From Lachnospiraceae bacterium (lineage in GTDB: Bacteria > Bacillota > Clostridia > Lachnospirales > Lachnospiraceae): a stretch of DNA of 34,811 nucleotides. The position numbers and the translations under genes are program-made. The notes beneath the pieces were generated by a model. That model had not been told where the DNA came from and made no database searches. It worked only from the letters and a program-made list of their open reading frames with translations. Location: NCBI GenBank assembly GCA_017455435.1, contig JAFTAU010000052.1, forward strand, positions 1-34,811, given 5' to 3'. Below, piece after piece: positions 24,406-32,861 of the stretch (within the stretch, counting starts at the first letter, position 1; each line of letters begins with the position of its first letter).

Positions 24406-25113
24406 ATGAAAAAGTATTTTTCCGAACTGATCGGTACGTTTGTTTTGGTCTTTATGGGCTGCGGTACCGCTATGCTGGTGGGCTGCGACGCGGCGTCGGG
24501 CGGCGGGTATATTCTGACAGCGCTGGCTTTCGGACTGTCCGTGGTGGCCATGGCGTACTCTGTAGGCAACATTTCGGGCGGACATTTCAATGCCGCCGTA
24601 ACGCTGGCGATGCTGATTCGCAAAAGGATATCGGGCAAGGATGCCGTCTGGTATATCCTGTTCCAGCTTGTCGGAGCTTTTCTCGCTTCAGGGCTGCTTG
24701 TGATTCTCTTTGATATGGGAAAAGTGACCGACCTGACGGGAGGCCTCGGCAGCAACGGACTTGACGGAGTGGGAGGAAACGCCGTAGCCGGACTCATTGT
24801 TGAAGCGGTTCTGACATTTATTTTCGTGATGACAATTCTGGGAGTGACGTCCGAGAAATTCAGCCACGGTTCTTTCGCCGGGCTGATAATCGGTCTGACG
24901 CTGGCATTTGTCCACATTTTTGGTATCGGCCTGACCGGCACGAGCGTAAATCCGAGCCGTTCCTTCGGACCTGCCATCGTTTCCGCCATCAAAGGAAATG
25001 CAACTCCTATCAGCAATCTGTGGGTATTCGTGGCAGGACCTTTTGCAGGAGCGATTCTTGCGGCCTTGATTTATGCCGCCCTTGAGAAGAAAAAAGAAAA
25101 ATCGGATAGTTAG
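24406..25113 (+). CDS. MIP-family aquaporin with variant NPA motifs
   Basis: The 235-residue product is a six-helix aquaporin-type channel: MKKYFSELIGTFVLVFMGCG, SGGHFNAAVTLA and GTSVNPSRSFGPA. The two channel motifs are NAA (62-64) and NPS (182-184) instead of NPA; the arginine after the second motif (R185) is kept. The relatives I recall are AqpZ-like water channels rather than GlpF, but the substrate is uncertain. The ATG at 24406 has AAAGGAG 11 bases upstream; an in-frame ATG at 24340 is within the preceding terminator region and unlikely. The gene ends in TAG and is bounded by terminators on both sides. Confidence 0.92.
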   Translation: MKKYFSELIGTFVLVFMGCGTAMLVGCDAASGGGYILTALAFGLSVVAMAYSVGNISGGHFNAAVTLAMLIRKRISGKDAVWYILFQLVGAFLASGLLVILFDMGKVTDLTGGLGSNGLDGVGGNAVAGLIVEAVLTFIFVMTILGVTSEKFSHGSFAGLIIGLTLAFVHIFGIGLTGTSVNPSRSFGPAIVSAIKGNATPISNLWVFVAGPFAGAILAALIYAALEKKKEKSDS

Positions 25114-25150
25114 TCCGTCAAATCCGGTGTTTTACCATAGCATATTCATC

Positions 25151-25177
25151 GCCGCTGCGGCAGCAGCGGCATTTTTT
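25151..25177 (+). terminator. Rho-independent terminator after the aquaporin gene
   Basis: GCCGCTGC (25151-25158), loop GGCA, GCAGCGGC (25163-25170), then A and six T. The perfect GC-rich stem with T-run is a strong terminator. Confidence 0.9.
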
Positions 25178-25213
25178 GAATTCTGATCCGCCGCCCGTCC
25201 TTCACTTTCTGTC

Positions 25214-25242
25214 TTGTGAATAAAACCGTTTCAAAGTATAAT
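25214..25242 (+). promoter_or_regulatory. Promoter of the ecfA1-ecfA2-ecfT-truA genes
   Basis: TTGTGA (25214-25219), a 17-base spacer and consensus TATAAT (25237-25242). The predicted start is 25248-25250, only two to four bases before the ATG at 25252. The alternative GTG start at 25216 would lie within the -35. Confidence 0.7.
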
Positions 25243-25251
25243 GAACGGGCT

Positions 25252-26109
25252 ATGCCGATAATCAAAGCGGAAAATCTTTCATACGATTACGTAAGGCGCG
25301 ACGAAAACGACAATATCGTCGACAGTATACACGCGCTTTCCGATATTAATCTTGAAATAGAAGAAGGGCAGTTTGTTGCCGTGATAGGGCACAACGGCTC
25401 CGGCAAGTCTACCTTCGCAAAGCTTTTGAACGCCCTGCTCATTCCGACGTCAGGCAAGCTGTTTGTCGGCGGGATCGACACGGCGGACGAGAGCCGCCTG
25501 TGGGACATAAGGCGCACCGCCGGCATGGTTTTTCAAAACCCGGACAATCAGATAATCGCGTCAGTGGTAGAAGAGGACGTGGCGTTCGGCCCGGAGAATA
25601 TGGGCGTACCCACGGAAGAAATCCGCCGCCGCGTGGATGCCGCGCTGAAAACAGTAGGCATGACAAAATTTGCCAAGAGCTCACCAAACCGTCTTTCGGG
25701 CGGACAAAAGCAGCGCGTGGCGATAGCCGGTGCGCTGGCAATTATGCCAAAATGCATGATTTTCGATGAATCCACCGCCATGCTCGACCCGATAGGCCGC
25801 GCCGAGGTCATGAGCGTCGCAAAAAAACTCAACAAAGAACAGCGCCTTACAATTATTTTTATCACTCACTATATGGAAGAAGCCGCGCAGGCGGACCGCG
25901 TTATCGTTATGAACAAAGGGAAAATCGTCATGGACGGGATTCCGCGTGAGGTTTTCACCGAAACAGAAAAACTGACTGCCTGCGGTCTTGAACCGCCGCA
26001 GATGACCATGCTCGCAAAAGACCTCAGGGACGCGGGTCTCGCTCTGCCGCACGGAATCATCTCCGCAGAAGAACTCGCCGACGCGCTGCGCGTCCTAAAA
26101 GGACAATAA
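25252..26109 (+). CDS. ecfA1: Energy-coupling factor transporter ATPase EcfA1
   Basis: This is one of two ATPases driving ECF vitamin and metal uptake at the inner face of the membrane. From ATG 25252 the product has 285 residues beginning MPIIKAENLSYDY. Walker A GHNGSGKST is at 46-54, Q-loop in VFQNPDNQI, signature LSGGQKQR, Walker B with catalytic Glu in MIFDESTAMLDP, and switch His in IFITHYMEEA. The FDEST form is common in EcfA1. An in-frame GTG at 25216 would add 12 residues but conflicts with the promoter. No clear ribosome site precedes ATG 25252. Confidence 0.94.
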   Translation: MPIIKAENLSYDYVRRDENDNIVDSIHALSDINLEIEEGQFVAVIGHNGSGKSTFAKLLNALLIPTSGKLFVGGIDTADESRLWDIRRTAGMVFQNPDNQIIASVVEEDVAFGPENMGVPTEEIRRRVDAALKTVGMTKFAKSSPNRLSGGQKQRVAIAGALAIMPKCMIFDESTAMLDPIGRAEVMSVAKKLNKEQRLTIIFITHYMEEAAQADRVIVMNKGKIVMDGIPREVFTETEKLTACGLEPPQMTMLAKDLRDAGLALPHGIISAEELADALRVLKGQ

Positions 26110-26110
26110 G

Positions 26111-26974
26111 ATGTCAATCGAGATTAAAAATCTTTCATATACGTACAATAATCCCGGTTCGGAAAACGGGAGCCGTTTTGTGCTGAAAAATATCTCCGCA
26201 ACAATCAAAAAGGACGAAATTACAGCTATAATCGGCCCTACCGGCTCGGGAAAATCCACGCTTGTACAACACCTTAATCTGCTGCTTCACGCGTCCGAAG
26301 GCGATATTTTATATGACGGACGCAGCATTTACGGGGACGATTTTGACCGGAAGACTCTTCGCGCCTCGGTGGGACTCGTTTTTCAATATCCGGAATACCA
26401 GCTTTTTGAAAACGATATTTTTACCGACGTGTGTTTTGGCCCCAAAAATCTCGGCCTCGAAAAAGACGAGGTTGAGAGCCGCGCAAAGAAGGCTCTGCTT
26501 GCTGTCGGCTTTTCTGACAGCGATTTTTCGCGCTCGCCCTTTGAACTGTCCGGCGGACAGAGACGCAGGGCTGCTATAGCGGGCGTTCTCGCGATGCAGC
26601 CGGAATACCTCGTGCTGGACGAGCCGGCAGCCGGTCTCGACCCGAAGGGTCGCCGCGAGCTGTTTCAAATGCTGCGCAGACTTCATGATGAAAACGGCGT
26701 AGGAATAGTGCTGGTATCACACAGCATGGACGACGTGGCGGATTTTGCCGGAAAAATCCTGGTGCTGAATGACGGCAGAGTGATTTTTGACGATACTCCG
26801 GAGCGTATTTTCTCGCACGGGGAGGAACTGCGCACGGTGGGGCTGGATGTTCCGCAGGCGGCAAGGCTCGCGGAGATTTTGCGCGAATACGGATTTGACC
26901 TGCCGCAGGGGCTTATTACGATGGACAGGCTGCGCACCGCCATCACGGATTGTTTCAATAGAGGGGATAAATAA
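26111..26974 (+). CDS. ecfA2: Energy-coupling factor transporter ATPase EcfA2
   Basis: The second ATPase of the ECF module has 287 residues. It shows Walker A GPTGSGKST, Q-loop VFQYPEYQLF, signature LSGGQRRR, Walker B LVLDEPAAGLDP and switch His in VSHSMDDV. The FQYPEYQLFE segment is typical of EcfA2. It begins one base after the ecfA1 stop with AAAAGGA upstream, and its TAA overlaps the ecfT ATG. Confidence 0.95.
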   Translation: MSIEIKNLSYTYNNPGSENGSRFVLKNISATIKKDEITAIIGPTGSGKSTLVQHLNLLLHASEGDILYDGRSIYGDDFDRKTLRASVGLVFQYPEYQLFENDIFTDVCFGPKNLGLEKDEVESRAKKALLAVGFSDSDFSRSPFELSGGQRRRAAIAGVLAMQPEYLVLDEPAAGLDPKGRRELFQMLRRLHDENGVGIVLVSHSMDDVADFAGKILVLNDGRVIFDDTPERIFSHGEELRTVGLDVPQAARLAEILREYGFDLPQGLITMDRLRTAITDCFNRGDK

Positions 26975-27774
26975 TGTTCAGAGACATCACGCTGGGACAG
27001 TATTATCCCGGTCAATCGATAATACACCGGCTCGACCCGAGAACAAAGCTTCTCTGGACGCTGGTCTATATTGTGAGTCTCTTTGTCGCTGATAATAAGT
27101 ACGCATACGGCGCGTCAGTCCTGGCGCTCGCCGCGGTAATAATTCTTTCGTCAGTCCCTTTTACGCATATGCTAAAGGGTCTGAAAGCAGTCCTCGTCAT
27201 CCTGATTATCAGCGTTCTGTTTAATCTTTTCCTGACCGACGGACGCGTGCTGGTTTCGTTTTGGATTTTCAAAATCACGTTAGAAGGCATCCGCCGTGCG
27301 GTATTTATGGCGGTCAGGCTCGTTTGCCTGATACTCGGCGCTTCGCTGATGACATACACCACCACGCCAAACCAGCTCACTGACGGTATAGAGCGCGGGC
27401 TCGGCTTTTTAAAGCTTATCAGGGTTCCGGTGCATGAAATCGCGATGATGATGTCCATCGCCCTGAGGTTTATCCCTATTCTCACAGAGGAGCTGGACAA
27501 GATAATCAAAGCCCAGACCGCCAGGGGAGCGGATCTCGAAAGCGGCAATTTTATCAAGAGGGCAAAAGCTATGACGCCTATACTGATACCTCTTTTTGTG
27601 TCGGCGTTCCGCAGAGCGGGAGATCTGGCGCAGGCCATGGAAGCCCGCTGCTATCACGGCGGACGCGGCAGAACGCGCATGAATCCGCTAAGTATGGCCG
27701 GCCGCGATTACGCCGCGATAATCATAATGTTTGCATATCTCGGCGGGATAATAGTTTTGTCGGTTTTATTATAA
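26974..27774 (+). CDS. ecfT: Energy-coupling factor transporter transmembrane protein EcfT
   Basis: EcfT links the two ATPases to exchangeable substrate-binding S components. The 266-residue product begins with the family pattern GQYYPGQSIIHRLDPRTKLL. It has several membrane segments and two coupling-helix motifs: QTARGADLESG and AMEARCYHGGRGRTRM. No S-component gene adjoins, which indicates a group II system where the module is shared by S proteins encoded elsewhere. Confidence 0.95.
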   Translation: MFRDITLGQYYPGQSIIHRLDPRTKLLWTLVYIVSLFVADNKYAYGASVLALAAVIILSSVPFTHMLKGLKAVLVILIISVLFNLFLTDGRVLVSFWIFKITLEGIRRAVFMAVRLVCLILGASLMTYTTTPNQLTDGIERGLGFLKLIRVPVHEIAMMMSIALRFIPILTEELDKIIKAQTARGADLESGNFIKRAKAMTPILIPLFVSAFRRAGDLAQAMEARCYHGGRGRTRMNPLSMAGRDYAAIIIMFAYLGGIIVLSVLL

Positions 27775-27785
27775 GGAGAAACCGT

Positions 27786-28592
27786 TTGAAGCGGATAATG
27801 CTGACAGTTGCATACGATGGCACAAACTACTGCGGATGGCAGATTCAGCCCACCGGCCTTACGGTGGAGGAGGTCTTGAACCGGGAACTGAGCCGCCTGC
27901 TAGGAGAAGATATCCGCGTGCTGGGCGTCAGCCGTACCGACAGCGGGGTTCACGCACTGGGAAATCTCTGCGTTTTTGACACGGAGACATCCATTCCGGC
28001 AGAGAAGATATGCTATGCAATCAATCAGTCGCTGCCGCCGGATATCGTGGTGCAGTCATCCTGCGAGGTGCCTTCGGACTTTCACCCGCGCAAACACGAC
28101 AGTATAAAAACCTATGAATACGTGATATATGCCGCCAGAATCCCGAGTCCTATCCGCGACCGCTACTGCCTGTTTTTTTATCAGCCCCTTGACGTCGAAA
28201 AAATGCGCCGCGCCGCGGCCTGCCTGATAGGAGAACACGATTTCAAAAGCTTTTGCTCCTCGCATTCGGACAAGGAATACACCGTTCGCACCCTGACGGA
28301 CATCACCATAGAAACCAGGCGGGTTTCCGACGGAAACGCTCTGGACGGCGAGGCGCCCGCCATTCCCGGCAGCGCAGGCCTCGCACCGGCCGAAGAGATT
28401 CGCATCCGCGTCAGCGGCACCGGCTTTTTATACAATATGGTAAGGATAATTGTCGGCACTCTGCTGCGCGTTGGCACCGGCTTTTGGCCGCCTGAATATG
28501 TTTCCGAAATTCTTGAATCAAAAGACCGCGGCAAAGCCGGACCCTGCGCTCCCGCCCGCGGCCTGACTCTCCTCGAAATCAAACTACTCTGA
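27786..28592 (+). CDS. truA: tRNA pseudouridine(38-40) synthase
   Basis: TruA modifies uridines 38-40 in the anticodon arm. The TTG at 27786, with AAGGAG eight bases upstream, gives the typical start LKRIMLTVAYDGTNYCGWQ. The catalytic D52 is in SRTDSGVHA. The C-terminal RVSGTGFLYNMVRIIVGTLLRVG is diagnostic. Compared with the usual form there is an insertion of about 20 residues around 180-202, rich in Ala, Pro and Gly, just before that motif. It follows ecfT by 11 bases; the ecfA-ecfT-truA cluster is common in Firmicutes. Confidence 0.96.
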   Translation: MKRIMLTVAYDGTNYCGWQIQPTGLTVEEVLNRELSRLLGEDIRVLGVSRTDSGVHALGNLCVFDTETSIPAEKICYAINQSLPPDIVVQSSCEVPSDFHPRKHDSIKTYEYVIYAARIPSPIRDRYCLFFYQPLDVEKMRRAAACLIGEHDFKSFCSSHSDKEYTVRTLTDITIETRRVSDGNALDGEAPAIPGSAGLAPAEEIRIRVSGTGFLYNMVRIIVGTLLRVGTGFWPPEYVSEILESKDRGKAGPCAPARGLTLLEIKLL

Positions 28593-28639
28593 CTTCTGAA
28601 CCCGAAAAGACCTTTCGTCATGCCCCAAACCTTCGTCTG

Positions 28640-28670
28640 TTAGACTCGCGTTAGCGTCCCGCAATATAAT
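28640..28670 (+). promoter_or_regulatory. Likely promoter of the glycosyltransferase-like gene
   Basis: A consensus TATAAT at 28665-28670 has TTAGAC (28640-28645) 19 bases upstream, a long spacer, or TAGACT with 18. The predicted leader is about 32 bases and contains ACGGAGGA before the TTG start. Confidence 0.5.
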
Positions 28671-28708
28671 ATAGAGTGTGACCTGCGAATTAAACGGAGG
28701 AAAAAGCG

Positions 28709-29977
28709 TTGCGGGACAAAGAATTAAATAACGATACCGACCGTACCGTAAAACTCGGCATAGGTCTTGCTACGGGACGCCGTTCTTTCAAAAAAGTTCT
28801 GCTTTCCTATATCAGTATATGGCATGAAACCAAAAATGAGCTCCCGGAGGGAATGAAAGTGGAGCTGAGCCTTTTCGTGTCTTACGACCTGGACTACCAG
28901 AACACGCGCTCGACGGATTTTACAAATCTCAGTCAGGAAATAGTAGACGCCTTTGAACAGATTGTTTTTATGGGGGCGAAAAACGCCTCGCAGTCAATTT
29001 CGAAGCTGGCCGCTCGCGGAGAATTCACTCCGGACGCGATAAAAACGGTTTTTGGCTCGGGCTACGCGGGAAAAAGGAACGCGGTTTTGCTTTCGGCCAT
29101 CGAGCACGGAATGGATTATCTGTTGTTTTTGGACGATGACGAATACCCTATGGCCGTCACATGCTCAAAAAACGTTTGTCTGTGGAGCGGCCAACGTGTC
29201 TTTTTGTCACATCTGAAGGAAATAGCCGACGCCGATTATACAAACGGACATCATTGCGGATATGTTTCGCCTATCCCGCAGATATCATTCGATGAGAGGC
29301 TTTTGGAAGAAGATTTTATGCTATTTATCGAAGCCATCAGCAACGATATCATTTCGTGCGACAAGATGAATGAACTCAGGAAAACGGGGGGCGTCACTTA
29401 TTCCTCCGTGGGGGTGCTTTCGCGGGAAGAGGCCGCGGAGGTCCCCTGGATAAACAACTGCCGTTTTATTTCCGGCGCCAATCTGTGTATAAATCTGAAA
29501 GACCCGTCGCGTACCTTCCCGTTTTTCAATCCGCCCGGAGCCCGCGGTGAGGATACCTTTCTCTCGACACTGCTGAAAGACAGAAAGGTGGTAAAGGTGC
29601 CGTGCTACACCTTCCATGACGGATTCTCATACTATCAGCATATTTTGGACGGGGCGCTGCCGATCAGGCTCAAAAGCATCTCCGAAAATTCGCCGAGGAT
29701 TGTGACGCGTTTTGTGAACGCCTGTATAGGCTGGGTGAGGTACAAGCCGCTGCTGGTCTATATTACACAGCCCGACGGGTACGAAGAAAAAATGAGGGAT
29801 ATCCGTGCCGCGCTCCAAAAGAGCATTCCGGCATTCGTGGATTACTTCGGAGACGAGCGTTTTCTGAATATCCCGGTTGAATTTGAAAAATATCGTAAAA
29901 ACGTAAAAAGACACTACGCGAGGTTTGTCCTGGCGCAAAACGCGTGGAAAGAAATCATCCGCTTTATACGCGGATGA
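28709..29977 (+). CDS. Putative GT-A-type glycosyltransferase, substrate unknown
   Basis: The 422-residue product starts with TTG, seven bases after ACGGAGGA. Residues 15-150 look like a nucleotide-sugar binding fold: VKLGIGLATGRRSFKKVLLSY at the start and LLFLDDDEYP with D142-D144, a candidate metal-binding DxD. The later PGARGEDTFLSTLLKDRKV could supply the acidic pair and catalytic region. No membrane helix or signal peptide is visible. I do not recognise a specific family. It stands alone, with its own promoter, and converges on the small membrane protein gene. Its role may be cell-surface or glycolipid synthesis, but this is inference. Confidence 0.6.
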   Translation: MRDKELNNDTDRTVKLGIGLATGRRSFKKVLLSYISIWHETKNELPEGMKVELSLFVSYDLDYQNTRSTDFTNLSQEIVDAFEQIVFMGAKNASQSISKLAARGEFTPDAIKTVFGSGYAGKRNAVLLSAIEHGMDYLLFLDDDEYPMAVTCSKNVCLWSGQRVFLSHLKEIADADYTNGHHCGYVSPIPQISFDERLLEEDFMLFIEAISNDIISCDKMNELRKTGGVTYSSVGVLSREEAAEVPWINNCRFISGANLCINLKDPSRTFPFFNPPGARGEDTFLSTLLKDRKVVKVPCYTFHDGFSYYQHILDGALPIRLKSISENSPRIVTRFVNACIGWVRYKPLLVYITQPDGYEEKMRDIRAALQKSIPAFVDYFGDERFLNIPVEFEKYRKNVKRHYARFVLAQNAWKEIIRFIRG

Positions 29978-30006
29978 CGGGAAAACGGGGCGAAAGCCGC
30001 GTCGGG

Positions 30007-30264
30007 TTATCTTTTCTCTCCCGGAACGCGGATGTCTTCATTTTCCGGGTATTTCTTTTTCAGCATTAATATAAAGAAATAGAGAATAATGGGAATCATT
30101 ATGGTGGCGACCAGGCTGATCCACAGGAGGGTACGCGCAAAATCGCTGCCTATCAGCGCCAGCACAAGATTTGTCAGATACAGCGCCAGTAGCAGACCGA
30201 TGCCGATCCACGCCAGGATGCGCTGCCCTTTTGTATGATTTTTTTGAATTTTCTTTTCTTCCAT
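30007..30264 (-). CDS. Small two-helix membrane protein, function unknown
   Basis: The 85-residue product starts MEEKKIQKNHTKGQR; the minus-strand ATG at 30264 has GAGG about eight bases upstream, better than the in-frame codon 12 bases earlier. Two membrane helices are predicted at about 17-36 and 43-65, with a charged C-terminus KKKYPENEDIRVPGEKR. It is transcribed away from the AAA-type ATPase gene, with its promoter beside the 10-bp repeat array. I cannot assign a family. Confidence 0.7.
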   Translation of the reverse strand: MEEKKIQKNHTKGQRILAWIGIGLLLALYLTNLVLALIGSDFARTLLWISLVATIMIPIILYFFILMLKKKYPENEDIRVPGEKR

Positions 30265-30291
30265 GAGCAACCTCAAAATATGTTTTTTCTG

Positions 30292-30320
30292 ATAATACCA
30301 TTTCTTTTGAAAAAAGTCAT
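30292..30320 (-). promoter_or_regulatory. Promoter of the small membrane protein gene
   Basis: On the minus strand ATGACT (30320-30315), 17 bases, then TATTAT (30297-30292). Transcription would start near 30285, about 20 bases before the ATG. The -35 is 24 bp from the edge of the 10-bp repeat array. Confidence 0.6.
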
Positions 30321-30343
30321 TTCTTATATTTGAACAACAGAAA

Positions 30344-30421
30344 GTTATATAAAGTTATATAAGGTTATATAAAAAAATAAAAGTTATATAAGGTTGTATA
30401 AAGTTATATAAAGTTATATAA
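30344..30421. repeat. Seven-copy GTTATATAA array with 10-bp spacing
   Basis: GTTATATAA begins at 30344, 30354, 30364, then 30383, 30393, 30403 and 30413. Spacing is 10 bp within groups of three and four, and 19 bp between groups. The 30393 copy reads GTTGTATAA. Copies therefore lie on one face of the helix. The array sits between two divergent promoters and its right half forms the ATPase promoter. It looks like an operator array; a slippage-prone tract or a partition-type site are alternatives. Confidence 0.9.
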
Positions 30422-30422
30422 T
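30394..30422 (+). promoter_or_regulatory. Promoter of the AAA-type ATPase gene, built from array copies
   Basis: TTGTAT (30394-30399), 17 bases, TATAAT (30417-30422). The -35 comes from the single variant copy with G in place of A, and the -10 from the last copy plus AT. The predicted leader is about 25 bases with a CGGAGGTGG ribosome site. Confidence 0.65.
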
Positions 30423-30452
30423 AACATCGTAGCAATTTAACGGAGGTGGAAT

Positions 30453-31490
30453 ATGCAAAATCCGTTTTCTCTATCATTTGGAAAAGAACCGGAAAGCCTG
30501 ATAAGCCGCGACTTTCAGAGCAGTGATATTATTTCCGGATTTACAGGCGAAAACCCCGCGTATCAGGTCTGTATGATAACTGGCGTTCGCGGATCCGGCA
30601 AAACTGTTGCTCTTACGACCATTTCAAATCAGTTTCGCAGCGATAAACGATGGATTGTAGTTGATCTCAATCCTGAGCGCGATCTTTTGAAAATGCTCGC
30701 GGCGGAACTGAGTAATCGCAGAGAGCTGTTTGAAATTTTCCGCGATGCGAAAATCAACCTGTCCTTTCTCGGATTCGGTCTGGAAATAGACGGAGTACCC
30801 CCCATAACTGATATAGTTGTCGCCCTGCGCCGGATGCTTGAAAAGCTGACAAAATCCGGAATGCGTGTACTAATAACGATAGATGAGGCTTCGTCCACTC
30901 CTTCTTTTCGTGAATTTGCCAGTCAGTTTCAGATTTTTATGCGGGAGAAACTAAACGTTTTTCTTTTGATGACAGGATTATATGAAAATATTTCAAAGAT
31001 TCAGGATAATAAAAATCTGACTTTTCTGTATCGCGCACCAAAATTGCTGCTTGCTCCGCTGAACCTCACTCTTATAGCGGCAAAATACAAAGAAGTATTC
31101 CAATTAGACGATAAAGAGGCCTACAAAATGGCAGAGGCAACGAAGGGATACCCCTTTGCGTTCCAGGTTCTGGGGTATCTGTGCTGGAGCAGGCAGAAAC
31201 GATGGAATGAGCTGATGCCTGAATACGATGCGTATCTGGAAGAGCTCGCCTACGAAAAAATGTGGAGCGAACTGTCAGAAAAGGATCGTCAAATCGTTTC
31301 CGCAATGAGCCGCCTTGATGATTTGAAGGTGGAAAATATCAGGGCCGAAGCCGGCATTGATTCAAATCTTTTTTCGGTTTACCGTCAAAGGCTTTTGAAA
31401 CAGGGAATTATTGCTTCGCCTTCCTATGGATATCTTGCATTTACTCTGCCCAGGTTCAAAGAATACGTCCAGAGAGTTATGCCGGATTAA
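30453..31490 (+). CDS. AAA/STAND-like ATPase with C-terminal winged helix, function unknown
   Basis: The 345-residue product has Walker A TGVRGSGKT (43-51) and Walker B VLITIDEAS with D144-E145. An ETR-like sensor stretch follows, and the C-terminal 75 residues look like a winged helix (ELSEKDRQIVSAMSRL, then SVYRQRLLKQGIIASPSYGYLAFTLPRFKEYV). The layout resembles archaeal-type ATPase_2 or Orc/Cdc6-like proteins found scattered in Clostridia. Such genes are often accessory. A strong ribosome site (GGAGGTGG) and an upstream array of seven phased repeats suggest tight self-regulation. Roles in DNA binding, defence or replication control cannot be separated from the sequence. Confidence 0.75.
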   Translation: MQNPFSLSFGKEPESLISRDFQSSDIISGFTGENPAYQVCMITGVRGSGKTVALTTISNQFRSDKRWIVVDLNPERDLLKMLAAELSNRRELFEIFRDAKINLSFLGFGLEIDGVPPITDIVVALRRMLEKLTKSGMRVLITIDEASSTPSFREFASQFQIFMREKLNVFLLMTGLYENISKIQDNKNLTFLYRAPKLLLAPLNLTLIAAKYKEVFQLDDKEAYKMAEATKGYPFAFQVLGYLCWSRQKRWNELMPEYDAYLEELAYEKMWSELSEKDRQIVSAMSRLDDLKVENIRAEAGIDSNLFSVYRQRLLKQGIIASPSYGYLAFTLPRFKEYVQRVMPD

Positions 31491-31572
31491 AGCAAGGAAA
31501 ACATAGAAAAATAAGTATTCCCTCCGCCTTTATTAATAATCATTTTTTTGTCTGCAGGGGCGGAATTTATGT

Positions 31573-31600
31573 TTGACTTTTGGGGTTTGTAAATTATAAT
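31573..31600 (+). promoter_or_regulatory. Strong sigma-A-type promoter of nifJ
   Basis: TTGACT (31573-31578), 16 bases, TATAAT (31595-31600). The transcript would begin near 31607, giving a leader of about 97 bases before the ATG at 31704. Confidence 0.8.
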
Positions 31601-31612
31601 GTAAAAGGATTG

Positions 31613-32846
<1,234 letters not shown>

Positions 32847-32861
32847 CTGTCAAAGGACAAC

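Noticed and set aside
31525-31566. Terminator between the AAA-type ATPase gene and nifJ
   Set aside because: The only pairing (TCCGCC with GGCGGA) has a loop of over 30 bases and no T-run after it.
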